Of a stretch of DNA of 64,000 bases, positions 42,443-51,183 are shown piece after piece. The translations under genes and the position numbers were made by a program. The stretch is taken from assembly GCA_009691845.1 (NCBI GenBank), contig SIAJ01000003.1, forward strand, positions 1-64,000. Direction: 5' to 3'. Source of the DNA: Gemmataceae bacterium. GTDB taxonomy: Bacteria > Planctomycetota > Planctomycetia > Gemmatales > Gemmataceae. The notes beneath the pieces are model-generated. The model searched no databases. It saw only the letters and a program-made list of their open reading frames with translations, and had not been told where the DNA came from. Numbering within the stretch: the first letter of the stretch is position 1; each line of letters starts with the position of its first letter.

Positions 42443-43582
42443 CTACTTCTCCGGCTTCTGAAACTCGGTGGTCAGCGCCTGTGGCTTGTTCGATAGTCCT
42501 GTGAGTTTGATCTGCGCCTCACGGGCCACCAGGCTTGCAGGGGCAGCACGGACGGCTTTCTCGAAGTTCGCGGCGGCAAGTTCCTTTTGGCCCTTCTTCA
42601 GCAACGTGTCGCCGAGCGTGGCATACATCGTTGCCAGACGCTCGTTCAGGACCTCGCAGGCTTGAGCCAGTTTTTCCGGGCTCGAACGGATGTCCTTTGC
42701 AAGTTCAGTTCCTTGCTTGCCCTCGCTCAGGTCCTTGTAGGTCGATTCGAGAATTTCACACAGTTCCAACGACGCACCATATTTCTCGCCCTTGAAGGCT
42801 TCCCTGGCCTGAGCCAGCAAATCAGCGGCACGACGCGAGCGGACGTTCGCCTTAATTTCCGGGCGCGCTGCGAGCGACGTGAGTTCTGTGGCTCCCCCAG
42901 TAGCGGCCTTCGTGCCGGGGTATCGGCTCAATAACTCCGTCACCAGATCGATCGCCTCGGCATATTGCCCTTGGTCCTGCAGCTTTGTTACGCGAACCAG
43001 TCGTCCAGCGGCCTGTTGCTCGATTTCATCGAGGACAAACTTCGCCTTCGTCTGCACGGGACGATCCTTCCTGTCTTCGAGAATCGCCTTCAAAAGAGGA
43101 ATCGCCTTGGCGTAATCGCAGTTGCCGATCGCCTTGGTGGATTCCTGAAAATCGCGGGCCATCCAGTCGGGGGTTTCAATCGCGAGGGCCCGTTGCAACT
43201 GATCGGTGAGGGCGGGTGCTTCACGATAGCCTTCGAGGAATGCGAAGATTTTTCCATCAGTGGTGGCGATGATCATTGTCGGATAGGCCTGAATGCTCAA
43301 GGCTTCCACCAGCTTCGGCGACTTCGTGCCATCGACCAGCAGCGGCACGAATCGTTGCTTCAACAGTTCGATGATGGCTGGATCACGTAGAGGGCCGGCA
43401 TCGAGCCGTTGGCAATGAACGCACGATTCCGAGGACACTTTCACAAAGAGCGGCAGGCCCTTCTCGGTCGCTTCCTTGCGGGCAGAGTCGTAGTCCGTGC
43501 GCCAGGCCAGCGGCTTCTCGTCCGCAATTGCGTGCGAACCGGCAACGAAGAGCAACGCGGCCAAAGTGTTCCATCGATACAT
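42443..43582 (-). CDS. Exported thioredoxin-fold protein with TPR-like tail
   Basis: A 379-residue protein with a signal peptide (MYRWNTLAALLFVAGSHAIA). Residues about 25-135 are a thioredoxin fold: PLFVKVSSESCVHCQRL has the redox Cys54-Val-His-Cys57 pair, and the cis-proline region is IQAYPTM. The C-terminal 200 residues are helical repeats, TPR-like, ending in a unit GQKELAAANFEKAVRAAPAS. It should work in the periplasm, perhaps reducing or forming disulfides in partner proteins held by the TPRs. The ATG at 43582 has GAGG eight bases upstream. It follows xerC on the minus strand by 26 bp. Confidence 0.8.
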   Translation of the reverse strand: MYRWNTLAALLFVAGSHAIADEKPLAWRTDYDSARKEATEKGLPLFVKVSSESCVHCQRLDAGPLRDPAIIELLKQRFVPLLVDGTKSPKLVEALSIQAYPTMIIATTDGKIFAFLEGYREAPALTDQLQRALAIETPDWMARDFQESTKAIGNCDYAKAIPLLKAILEDRKDRPVQTKAKFVLDEIEQQAAGRLVRVTKLQDQGQYAEAIDLVTELLSRYPGTKAATGGATELTSLAARPEIKANVRSRRAADLLAQAREAFKGEKYGASLELCEILESTYKDLSEGKQGTELAKDIRSSPEKLAQACEVLNERLATMYATLGDTLLKKGQKELAAANFEKAVRAAPASLVAREAQIKLTGLSNKPQALTTEFQKPEK

Positions 43583-43608
43583 AAACGTAACCTCGAATCG
43601 TACTCGGA

Positions 43609-44505
43609 TCAGGCACGGGGATGAGACTTGCGATAACTCTCCTGCAATCTCTGCGTCGAAACATGGGTGTAAATCTGCGTCGTTGTCAAGTTCTTGTGTC
43701 CGAGCAATTCCTGGACCCCGCGAATATCCGCACCCGCATCCAGGAGATGCGTGGCGAACGTATGCCGTAACGTGTGCGGCGTCGTTCGCGGATCCAATCC
43801 GGATCGCTGCAAATATTTCACCAATAATCTTCCCACGCTTCGTGTTGATAGCCGCGTTCCGCTGCGATTGAGGAACACGGCCTCCGAGTGTTTGCCGATG
43901 GCTTCGAGCAAGGTAGTCCGAACTTTCAGCCAGGCGGCAATCGCGTCCCTGGCAGCCTCGCCAATCAGGGCCAATCGTTCGCGTCGCCCTTTTCCACGGA
44001 CGGTGGCTACACCATCGCTCAGGTCGAGATCGCCAAGTTCCAGGCCCACCAATTCACTCACGCGCAGGCCGGCGGAATACAACGTTTCCAGCATCGCCCG
44101 GTCGCGTAATCCCAACGCACCTTCCGTGGAAGGGGATGCCAGCAATCGATTCACATCCGCCCGGTCCAGGAAGTGCGGCAACTTGCGGTCAAGTTTCGGG
44201 CCACGCAGTCCGTCAGCAGGGTTTTTTTTCAACATGCCTTGCCGGCACAGGAACCGGCACCAGGAACGCACGGCCGCCACACGCCTGGAGATTGTTGTGC
44301 GGGCGTAGCCTTGCTCGTGCAGCCAGGCCAGGAATGCGCGCAGCATCCGCATATTGATCTGATCGGGGCGGAGCGATGGGCCACCACGCTCTCGAAAGAA
44401 GCCAACCGCCTGCGTTAGGTCCTCGCGATAGGACTTGACCGTGTAGGCGGAAGAATTTCTCTCGAGGCCCAGGTGCCGGAGAAAATCGGCCAGGGCTTGA
44501 TCCAT
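43609..44505 (-). CDS. xerC: Tyrosine recombinase XerC/XerD
   Basis: A 298-residue site-specific tyrosine recombinase of the Xer type, which resolves chromosome dimers at dif sites. All catalytic residues are present: Arg148 (SAGLRVSEL), Lys172 (VRGKGRRER), His244 and Arg247 (HTLRHTFATH), His270 (LLGHKNL) and Tyr279 (TQIYTHVS). The N-terminal core-binding SAM-like domain is complete. The size is right for XerC/D and shorter than phage integrases, and no attachment site or phage gene is nearby, so a housekeeping role is more likely. Whether it is XerC or XerD is uncertain. A 73-residue gene lies just upstream. Confidence 0.9.
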   Translation of the reverse strand: MDQALADFLRHLGLERNSSAYTVKSYREDLTQAVGFFRERGGPSLRPDQINMRMLRAFLAWLHEQGYARTTISRRVAAVRSWCRFLCRQGMLKKNPADGLRGPKLDRKLPHFLDRADVNRLLASPSTEGALGLRDRAMLETLYSAGLRVSELVGLELGDLDLSDGVATVRGKGRRERLALIGEAARDAIAAWLKVRTTLLEAIGKHSEAVFLNRSGTRLSTRSVGRLLVKYLQRSGLDPRTTPHTLRHTFATHLLDAGADIRGVQELLGHKNLTTTQIYTHVSTQRLQESYRKSHPRA

Positions 44506-44538
44506 TGACTGCGACTCGGGTGCAAGGAAATCGGCTCT

Positions 44539-44760
44539 TTAACGCTTCGACGGATAATTCGTCTGCGTCCTTGCATCCCCAGCTTGCTGCCGGGCACGTT
44601 CCGCCAGCACGGCGGCATCGTACCAGGACAGGTTCACATTCGGGTCGGCAGCCTGCACCCGAAATGCATCAATGAGCTCGTGCAGGCTCTCGTCATCGTA
44701 GACGAAAACGAACCGTTCCTTGCCGCGGATCAGCGCGAGAACGCTCAGTTCATGTTGCAC
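44539..44760 (-). CDS. Small conserved-looking protein upstream of xerC
   Basis: A 73-residue soluble protein, mostly helical, starting MQHELSVLALIRGKERFVFV and then YDDESLHELIDAFR. There is no signal or membrane segment. It lies 33 bp before xerC on the same strand, so the two are probably co-transcribed. The amino-acid mix and clean start argue it is real. I do not recognise a family; it could be a regulator or simply a neighbour. Confidence 0.55.
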   Translation of the reverse strand: MQHELSVLALIRGKERFVFVYDDESLHELIDAFRVQAADPNVNLSWYDAAVLAERARQQAGDARTQTNYPSKR

Positions 44761-44982
44761 GAGTCCGCCTCCTCGGTGCGAAGAGCCTACTCAACCTTAT
44801 CTTCAACATCGACGCAGGAAGCGGGGAACATTCCCCGGCCCTGGACTTTCTTGATCGCCATTGCCGATATCGAGCCGTGTGACAGCGATCGGGGAAGAAC
44901 GTGCAAAAACGCCGATTCTTGCTGTCGTTCCGGCTCGGACTGGTTATCCTGTCCAGAGCACCCTCAATCCAAGGAGCGAACT

Positions 44983-45879
44983 GTGTCCGCACTCTCTCGA
45001 CGTGACTGGCTGGCCGCGTGTGCCGGCGGAACCGTACTCGCAACTGGCGGTCTTGCCATCGAACCGATCGTTCGCGCCGGTAAATCGCGCATGAAGCTCA
45101 GCCTGGCCGCGTATAGCTTTCGGCAATGGCTCGATCTGAAAAAGCAGCCGAGGCCCGAGATGACCTTGGCCGACTTCATCGATTATGCCGCCGCCCAGGA
45201 CATTGATGCTGTCGAACTGACCGCCTACTACTTTGCGGAAACAACCCCCAAGTATCTCGCTGGACTGAAATCTCGCTGCACCCGGCTTGGGCTCGACGTA
45301 AGTGGAACAGCCGTCGGAAACAACTTTTGCAATCCGGCCACCGTGCAAAAGGAACTAGAGAACGTGAAAGCCTGGGTCGAACACACTTCGCGACTTGGTG
45401 GCAAGGCAATCCGTATATTCGCCGGCAACATTCCCAAGGGAGATAGCGAAGAAAAATCCCGCGAGCGTTGCGTGGCCGCGATTCAGGAAGCCTGCGATCA
45501 TGCGGCGAAGTACGGGATATTCCTGGCCCTAGAGAATCACGGCGGCATCACGGGAACCGCGGAACAACTACTGGCAATCGTGAAGGCCGTGAAGCACGAT
45601 TACTTCGGCGTGAACCTTGACACGGGTAATTTTCACACGGACGATCCCTATGCGGATTTAGAAAAGGCGGCACCATACGCGGTCAATGCTCAAGTGAAGA
45701 CGGAGATTTCACCCAAAGGCAAGAAAACCGAGGATGCGGACCTGGCCCGCCTTGTCGAGATTCTGCGCAAGGCAAACTACCGTGGCTATGTGGCACTGGA
45801 ATATGAAGCGAAGGAAGATGCGAAGATCGCCGTGCCGAAGCATCTGGCGACACTCAAGAAGATGCTGGCAAGCATGTAA
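44983..45879 (+). CDS. TAT-exported sugar phosphate isomerase-like TIM-barrel protein
   Basis: A 298-residue protein beginning with a twin-arginine signal (SRRDWLAACAGG, then a hydrophobic VLATGGLAIEP). A xylose-isomerase-like TIM barrel follows (MKLSLAAYSFRQWLD, ENHGGITGTAEQLL, YFGVNLDTGNFHTDDP, YRGYVALEYE). Glu and Asp/His in these strands fit a divalent metal site. The GTG at 44983 has AAGGAG six bases before it; a longer frame to 44584 is not used. TAT export of this fold is common in planctomycetes. It is unrelated in position to the first such gene (7783), and the substrate is unknown. Confidence 0.85.
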   Translation: MSALSRRDWLAACAGGTVLATGGLAIEPIVRAGKSRMKLSLAAYSFRQWLDLKKQPRPEMTLADFIDYAAAQDIDAVELTAYYFAETTPKYLAGLKSRCTRLGLDVSGTAVGNNFCNPATVQKELENVKAWVEHTSRLGGKAIRIFAGNIPKGDSEEKSRERCVAAIQEACDHAAKYGIFLALENHGGITGTAEQLLAIVKAVKHDYFGVNLDTGNFHTDDPYADLEKAAPYAVNAQVKTEISPKGKKTEDADLARLVEILRKANYRGYVALEYEAKEDAKIAVPKHLATLKKMLASM

Positions 45880-45881
45880 TG

Positions 45882-47327
45882 CTATTTCTGATCGGGCCAA
45901 GAATTCTCACCGGCTTTCGGCCCGTTCTTCCTTTCTGGGTAAGATTCGTCGTTCTGCGTGAGTCGGGTGATTTCCGCGACAGCTTGCCAGGCAGCCGCGA
46001 GCACATTGAGATAAGCTGTGTTCGTGTTGGACAGCGTTTGCTGGGTCAACACGACCTCCGCGAATGATACTTTACCCGCCTCTTGTTGCTCGAATAGCTT
46101 GCTAACGCCCTCGAGCGCCTTCGACTGCTCGGGAAGAATCGTCATGCGATATTGCCTCAGAAGTCCGCGATTGGACGTATAGCGTTCGTAAGCTTCTGTC
46201 AGTCTGCTCGTCAGATCTAGCCGGACGCGTTCAGTTTCAATCGATGCCTTTATCAGCCGGGCCTCGGCCTGAGCGATGTGCCCTTGGTTGCGGTCAAACA
46301 CCGGAATCGCGATGCCGATCTGCACGCCGAACTGTGGTGTTCTCGCCTGAAAATCCTGCTGGACGTACGTGCTGGTTTCGATGTTCGGGTACGGAGTCAC
46401 GCGTGCGAGTTCCAACTCGAATCGGGCTCGCTCCACTTGCGCTGCAGCAATTTGTAGTTCCGAATGGTGTTCGAGCACCCGGCTCTTCACTTCATCGAAT
46501 CCATATTCAGGAAGCGGGCGGTCAGCGGCGACCGTTTCCGACTCTAGAAGTCCAGGGATTCCCAATGCAGCAGCAAGTTGCTTTTCGGCCGCGATGACTC
46601 GATTTTTTGCCTGATTCACTTCGCTGCGTGCGGTCCCAGCTAGCGCCTTTGCTTGCGAAACTTCGTGGGGTGCTACAGGCTGTCCGCTATCGAGAAGTTT
46701 TTTCTGCCGGTCAGCCAGTCTCTCTGCCGTGGCCGCCATCTGCTCTGCGATCCGGACCGACTCCTTCACGTTCACGAGCAGAAAATAGCGACCGCGAACG
46801 GTGGCAGCGAGATCGGCTTGTGCTTCTAGGAAGGCGGCTTCCGTCCGCGTAACTTCAGCAAAAGCCGCCGCCTGTGCAAGTGCCAGCTTCCCTTTGGTCA
46901 CGATCTTCTGTGCCAAAAATGCACCTTGTTGCCCGGCGGTCCAGCCGGACAGAATCTGATCCCCCTGGTAGCCGAGAACCGGGTTCGGGTGCAGTCCTGC
47001 TTGCAGGGCTGCGCCGCGAGCGGCCGCAACTTCCGCGTTTGCTTGCTTGATGCGCGGGTTGTACTCGTTCGCTGTTCGCAGCAGTCCGCCCAAGGTGCTG
47101 GCGGGCTCGGTAGATCGCGGACCAATATTTGCGGCAGGGCCAATGATTGCAGCCTGACTGGAAGCGAAGCCCCCCTCCGAACCCGGGATGATCGGAAGGG
47201 GAGAGTCAGAACTGTTCGTCGACGCATGTTTTTTGTGTTCGACTTCTACCGAGATCCCCACACAGCCAACCGATAGCCCGCAGGCAACGGCGATGACAAA
47301 CAGCCAGCAGCGGTCATCGACGAGCAT
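45882..47327 (-). CDS. TolC-family outer membrane efflux lipoprotein
   Basis: A 481-residue outer membrane factor of the TolC/OEP family. The N-terminus is a lipoprotein signal (VIAVACGLSVGC, lipobox ending at the Cys), so Lgt would modify it. Two long helical hairpin repeats follow, with alternating coiled-coil heptads (for example ALAQAAAFAEVTRTEAAFLE and ARFELELARVTPYPNIETST). TolC proteins form trimeric channels for RND or ABC exporters. No membrane fusion or inner membrane pump gene is next to it, so its partner lies elsewhere. It meets the TIM-barrel gene tail to tail with two bases between. Confidence 0.88.
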   Translation of the reverse strand: MLVDDRCWLFVIAVACGLSVGCVGISVEVEHKKHASTNSSDSPLPIIPGSEGGFASSQAAIIGPAANIGPRSTEPASTLGGLLRTANEYNPRIKQANAEVAAARGAALQAGLHPNPVLGYQGDQILSGWTAGQQGAFLAQKIVTKGKLALAQAAAFAEVTRTEAAFLEAQADLAATVRGRYFLLVNVKESVRIAEQMAATAERLADRQKKLLDSGQPVAPHEVSQAKALAGTARSEVNQAKNRVIAAEKQLAAALGIPGLLESETVAADRPLPEYGFDEVKSRVLEHHSELQIAAAQVERARFELELARVTPYPNIETSTYVQQDFQARTPQFGVQIGIAIPVFDRNQGHIAQAEARLIKASIETERVRLDLTSRLTEAYERYTSNRGLLRQYRMTILPEQSKALEGVSKLFEQQEAGKVSFAEVVLTQQTLSNTNTAYLNVLAAAWQAVAEITRLTQNDESYPERKNGPKAGENSWPDQK

Positions 47328-47469
47328 GGAACGGAGTGCCTTACTCTTGAATCAGAGCGCACCGGGAGCGACGGTCGTAGCGGATATATCGGCTGGGCAG
47401 AGCTTGCGGCTTGAGCAAATTTAGAGCACACAGGTCGCGTGCTGGGTTCCAACAGGCGAGTCCCTTGCT

Positions 47470-48288
47470 CTACAAAGGATTGCCAAATTCCTTCCACAGG
47501 TAATACGCACTGAGTCCGAAGCCAATCGCGATGACCAGAAGCCGAACGTAAGACGCGGGCAAGCGGCGAGCAAAATGAGCCCCGAGATACCCACCCACGG
47601 TCGCAGCTACCGCCATCGTCAGAGCATACTTCCAGACGACTTTTCCTTCGATGATGAAGACCACAACGGTGACCGCATTGATAAATGCTGCCAGAATCGT
47701 CTTCGCCGCGTTCGTTTCGTGGATACTCTTGGTGCCCATGAAGGGGAGGACACTCAGCATCAGAATGCCGATGCCGGCACCAAAGTATCCGCCGTAGACC
47801 GCGATGAAGAATTGGCCGACAATGACTCCGATCACTGCACCCGGCCCCGGTGGGCCGTGTGCTCCCGACCCAGTCCAACGTTTGATCGGGCCCTGAATGA
47901 GAAACAGAAACGCAGCCAGCAGAATGAGCCAGGGAACGACCGCTTTGAAGACACCGGGTGGAAATCGTGTCACCAGCAGCGACCCCAGCGTTCCCCCAAG
48001 AATACTGGGAGCAATCAGACGCAGGATGAGTTTACGACAGGCATAGACTTCCTTGCGATAGGCGAATGACCCGGCAAGCGAGCCGGGCATGAGAGCGAAC
48101 GTGCTGGTCCCATTGGCAAGAACGCCCGCACTGTCTCCGGCGTGCTTGAACGCACTCAGGAGTGCCGGAAACGTGAGCAAGGTTCCTCCGCCGGCAACGG
48201 AGTTGATTGCACCCGCGATGAGGGCGGCCAGGCACAGCAACAGGACGAGCACGATCGGTTCGTCCAAAGTGAGTTGTCCCAGGATCAC
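47470..48288 (-). CDS. TSUP-family permease (TauE/SafE)
   Basis: A 272-residue membrane protein with eight hydrophobic segments arranged as two repeats. GAINSVAGGGTLLTFPALL (first repeat) and YFGAGIGILMLSVLPFMG (second) are typical of the TSUP family, which exports sulfite or other small sulfur compounds or organic anions. The start is a GTG at 48288 overlapping the dehydrogenase stop by 4 bp (GTGA), which implies translational coupling. The substrate cannot be told. Confidence 0.85.
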   Translation of the reverse strand: MILGQLTLDEPIVLVLLLCLAALIAGAINSVAGGGTLLTFPALLSAFKHAGDSAGVLANGTSTFALMPGSLAGSFAYRKEVYACRKLILRLIAPSILGGTLGSLLVTRFPPGVFKAVVPWLILLAAFLFLIQGPIKRWTGSGAHGPPGPGAVIGVIVGQFFIAVYGGYFGAGIGILMLSVLPFMGTKSIHETNAAKTILAAFINAVTVVVFIIEGKVVWKYALTMAVAATVGGYLGAHFARRLPASYVRLLVIAIGFGLSAYYLWKEFGNPL

Positions 48289-49313
48289 GTCCAGTTCACC
48301 ACCACGCCAAGGTAGCGATCCTTCTCTTTCATCAGCCCCTCGTAGGCCTGGCCGATGCCTTCCGGCTTAATGTTGTGCGTGACGAGTTTCTCCGTGCTCA
48401 ACCGGCCCGAGGCGAGCGCTGCGAGCAGCCACTTCTGGGCTTTGTTGATGTCCCACGCACCGGCCAAACGAATGTGCGATGGCTCGAACAGCATGTTGCC
48501 GTGGGCCCCGAGAACCTCGATGTACCGCCGATGAAGATCGTCGTAGAAGTTCACATCCTTGGCAATCCCACGCGGGCTGCCAACCACCACAACCTGGCCC
48601 GCGTCACAAGCCAGAGACATGGCCACGGGCACGGCATCTGGAACGCCGGTTGCGTCGATGACGATTTCCGCCCCACGTGCCGACAAGAACGCTTGTAGCT
48701 GTTCCTTGGCATTGCCGGACGAGGGATCGATCACATGATCTGCCCCTGCTGCCGTTGCTGCCAGTCGTCGCATCGCCACCGAATCGATACCTACCACGGG
48801 ATTGCAGCCCGCCGCGAGGGCACAACGCAGGGCAAACTGCCCGATGATACCCTGCCCAAGTACGGCAACCGATCGACCCAGTGTGAGCCCGACTCGAAGT
48901 ACGCCGCCGAGCCCATAACGCGAAATGCAAGCGAGCGCGGCCTTCTCAGGTGCCAAGTTCGCCGGCATTTTCCACAACCGGCCACGTTCGTGGCCAATGG
49001 TCAATAATTCGTGCGAGGCGTGATTCCCCGGGTAGCTAACCCGGTCGCCTGGTTTCCAACCTTGGATGTCCGCCCCGACGGCCACGACTCGACCGGCCGC
49101 GCTGTACCCAGGTCGAAACGGGAACTTCCAGTCCGGCATCTTGGGATCTTTCAACCACTGATGGGAACCGGTGTAAACGGCCAACTCGGTGCCGGCGCTG
49201 ATGGTACTCGCGTCGCAAGCGACGAGAATCTGATTCGCAGCCGGATCTGGAAGGTTGGCGTCGCGAATCTCGACCTTGAAGGGTTCAACGATAAGGGCCT
49301 GGCGTGCTTTCAT
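48285..49313 (-). CDS. Medium-chain zinc-type dehydrogenase/reductase
   Basis: A 342-residue medium-chain dehydrogenase (MDR superfamily). The GroES-like N-terminal domain has FRPGYSAAGRVVAVG and PGDRVSYPG; the Rossmann half has VAVLGQGIIGQFALR and GSPRG. The classical Cys/His zinc ligands of alcohol dehydrogenases are not obvious, so it could be a zinc-free sugar or polyol reductase type. It lies upstream of, and overlaps, the TSUP gene by 4 bp, so the pair is co-translated. Substrate unknown. Confidence 0.85.
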   Translation of the reverse strand: MKARQALIVEPFKVEIRDANLPDPAANQILVACDASTISAGTELAVYTGSHQWLKDPKMPDWKFPFRPGYSAAGRVVAVGADIQGWKPGDRVSYPGNHASHELLTIGHERGRLWKMPANLAPEKAALACISRYGLGGVLRVGLTLGRSVAVLGQGIIGQFALRCALAAGCNPVVGIDSVAMRRLAATAAGADHVIDPSSGNAKEQLQAFLSARGAEIVIDATGVPDAVPVAMSLACDAGQVVVVGSPRGIAKDVNFYDDLHRRYIEVLGAHGNMLFEPSHIRLAGAWDINKAQKWLLAALASGRLSTEKLVTHNIKPEGIGQAYEGLMKEKDRYLGVVVNWT

Positions 49314-49669
49314 GGGTCAAATCTGGTCACAGTTAGGATTGGAAGTCTGGAAATCTTACGAGAATCGATTTGGAGTGCGGCAATGTAACGCCGCTTTCTT
49401 TGGTTTCTCTGTTTTTATGCTGGTCGTTTCACCACGCCAGGGCGAAATACCGGCACATTCGGACGGATTGACCCATTCGCATCGTACCGAATCATTCGTG
49501 CCAGAGGCGTGATCCGCGTGATAGGCTCACAAATACGATTTGTGCATGCAGGCACTTCAGGCGAGATGGAGGCGTCTAGGGAGCCGGGCCGAATTATGAG
49601 CCTGCGGAACATCGGTAAGCTGGCGAATTGAAAGCCAGTGGTGTCACGCTCAACGGCCTCGGGGTCATC
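49314..49669. other. Intergenic region between divergent genes
   Basis: About 356 bp between the dehydrogenase gene (minus) and htrA (plus). A minus-strand open frame of 90 codons (49415-49687) exists but overlaps the htrA start and has no domain. Promoters for both genes must lie here, but I could not identify them clearly. Confidence 0.5.
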
Positions 49670-51052
49670 ATGCGCGCTTTCTCTCATCCTGCCGCCTTAC
49701 TCCTCATCTCGCTGTCGCTTCTTAATCCTGCATCGCGGGGCGAAGAGCCAAAACGTGCCGGAACAAACCCCCGTCGCACGCAAACGGTGGAAGTGGTCGA
49801 TCGAGTTAAAGCATGCGTGGTGAATATTCACAGCGAACGCACCGTGACCGACATCCGCGGCATCGAGAGGAAACCGGACGTTTCTCTTACGCAGCACCGC
49901 GTCAATGGGATGGGTACGGGAGTCATAATCGATCCGCGCGGCTACGTGATTACAAACCATCACGTCATCGACGATGTGCAACTGCTCCGCGTTCGCCTAC
50001 ACGATGGTACTACTTTGCCGGCCCGCGTGATTGCCCGGGATCCGGAGCAGGACTTGGCGGTCATCAAAATCGATCCACTTAAGCCGCTGCCCGTGATTCC
50101 ACTGGGCACATCCTCCGATCTCATGCTGGGCGAACCGGTCATCGCAATTGGCAATGCATTCGGCTACGAACACACCGTCACCACAGGAATTGTCAGCGCG
50201 ATCAAGAGGGACGTAACGCTCAACAAGGAAGTCTCGTACAAGTCGTTGATTCAGACGAGTGCTGGTATCAACCCCGGTAATTCGGGCGGGCCGTTGCTGA
50301 ACATTCATGGCGAACTCGTTGGCGTGAACGTCGCGATTAGGGCCGGGGCCCAAAACATTGCATTCGCCTTGCCGATCGACGATGTCCTGAGGACGACCTC
50401 CGAGATGCTGAGTAGCCGCAAGAAGACTGGTTTGACGCACGGCATGGTCGTTCGCGACATGGTCGATGCGTCGGAAAATCCGATCAAACGTTGGGCAGTC
50501 GTCGATCGCGTCGAGGTTGGAAGCAGCGCAGAAATCGGCGGGTTTCAGGCGGGCGATGTGATCGAGCGGCTCGGCGACGTTTCGGTGAAATGTGCTCTCG
50601 ATGTGGAACGCGCTTTCTTGGAACAACCCGTCGGCACGAAGATGGAACTCGTCGCCCGACGCACCAATAATGAGGTCAAAGGGGCGGTCGCACTGAAAGC
50701 GATTGGTGGACGGCCTGTGCCCGCGATTCCCGTGGCTGCTGGAGCCGGTGACCCAGCGTGGAAACGACTGGGCATCAAAGTCGATACCGTAACAGCGGAA
50801 GCCGTTTCCAAGGTCAACAAGGACCTGCGGGGCGGATTGCTAATCACGGAAGTGAATCCCGACAGCGCGGCCGCTCGTGCCGGCTTCGTTCGCGGCGACC
50901 TGCTGATTGGCCTGCATCAGTGGGAGACGATTACCTCTGACAACATTTCGTATGTTCTGAACCATCCCGACCTAGCCAGCTTTTCGCCGGTGCGCTACTT
51001 CTTGATCCGCGATGGCCAGCTACGCCGTGGGTTTTTGCCAGCAATTGAGTAG
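49670..51052 (+). CDS. HtrA/DegP-family serine protease with PDZ domains
   Basis: A 460-residue periplasmic protease-chaperone. After a signal peptide (PAALLLISLSLLNPASRG), the trypsin-like domain has His98 (TNHHV), Asp128 (DLAVIKID) and Ser205 (NPGNSGGP), the complete triad. Two PDZ-like regions follow: one from ERVEVGSSAEIGG-like residues (VDRVEVGSSAEIGGFQAGDV) and a second near ITEVNPDSAAARAGFVRGDL. Length and layout fit DegP/DegQ. The ATG at 49670 opens the signal peptide; a TTG at 49628 is less likely. A hairpin at 51090 ends the gene. It probably removes misfolded envelope proteins. Confidence 0.92.
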   Translation: MRAFSHPAALLLISLSLLNPASRGEEPKRAGTNPRRTQTVEVVDRVKACVVNIHSERTVTDIRGIERKPDVSLTQHRVNGMGTGVIIDPRGYVITNHHVIDDVQLLRVRLHDGTTLPARVIARDPEQDLAVIKIDPLKPLPVIPLGTSSDLMLGEPVIAIGNAFGYEHTVTTGIVSAIKRDVTLNKEVSYKSLIQTSAGINPGNSGGPLLNIHGELVGVNVAIRAGAQNIAFALPIDDVLRTTSEMLSSRKKTGLTHGMVVRDMVDASENPIKRWAVVDRVEVGSSAEIGGFQAGDVIERLGDVSVKCALDVERAFLEQPVGTKMELVARRTNNEVKGAVALKAIGGRPVPAIPVAAGAGDPAWKRLGIKVDTVTAEAVSKVNKDLRGGLLITEVNPDSAAARAGFVRGDLLIGLHQWETITSDNISYVLNHPDLASFSPVRYFLIRDGQLRRGFLPAIE

Positions 51053-51089
51053 CTTGCGGAAAATTGCTTTGCGAGATGACATAGGACAT

Positions 51090-51143
51090 AGGACTCATGG
51101 GGCTACTGGGAGTACTATTGCTCTCATTCGCCCCATGAGTCCT
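51090..51143 (+). terminator. Inverted repeat after htrA
   Basis: AGGACTCATGGGG and CCCCATGAGTCCT pair over 13 bp with a 28-base spacer, followed by TTTCTT. Just before it is GACATAGGACATAG-like sequence, a short direct repeat. It may be both a 3' end and a dispersed repeat. Confidence 0.6.
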
Positions 51144-51183
51144 TTCTTAACGCTCAACCTACACGAGTTCCTATCATCCCGTC

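Noticed and set aside
43609-44505. Recombinase as part of an integrated phage or genomic island
   Set aside because: Size and motifs fit a housekeeping Xer protein; no attachment repeats, phage genes or change in base composition around it.
49415-49687. Minus-strand 90-codon frame before htrA
   Set aside because: Overlaps the htrA start and has no recognisable feature.
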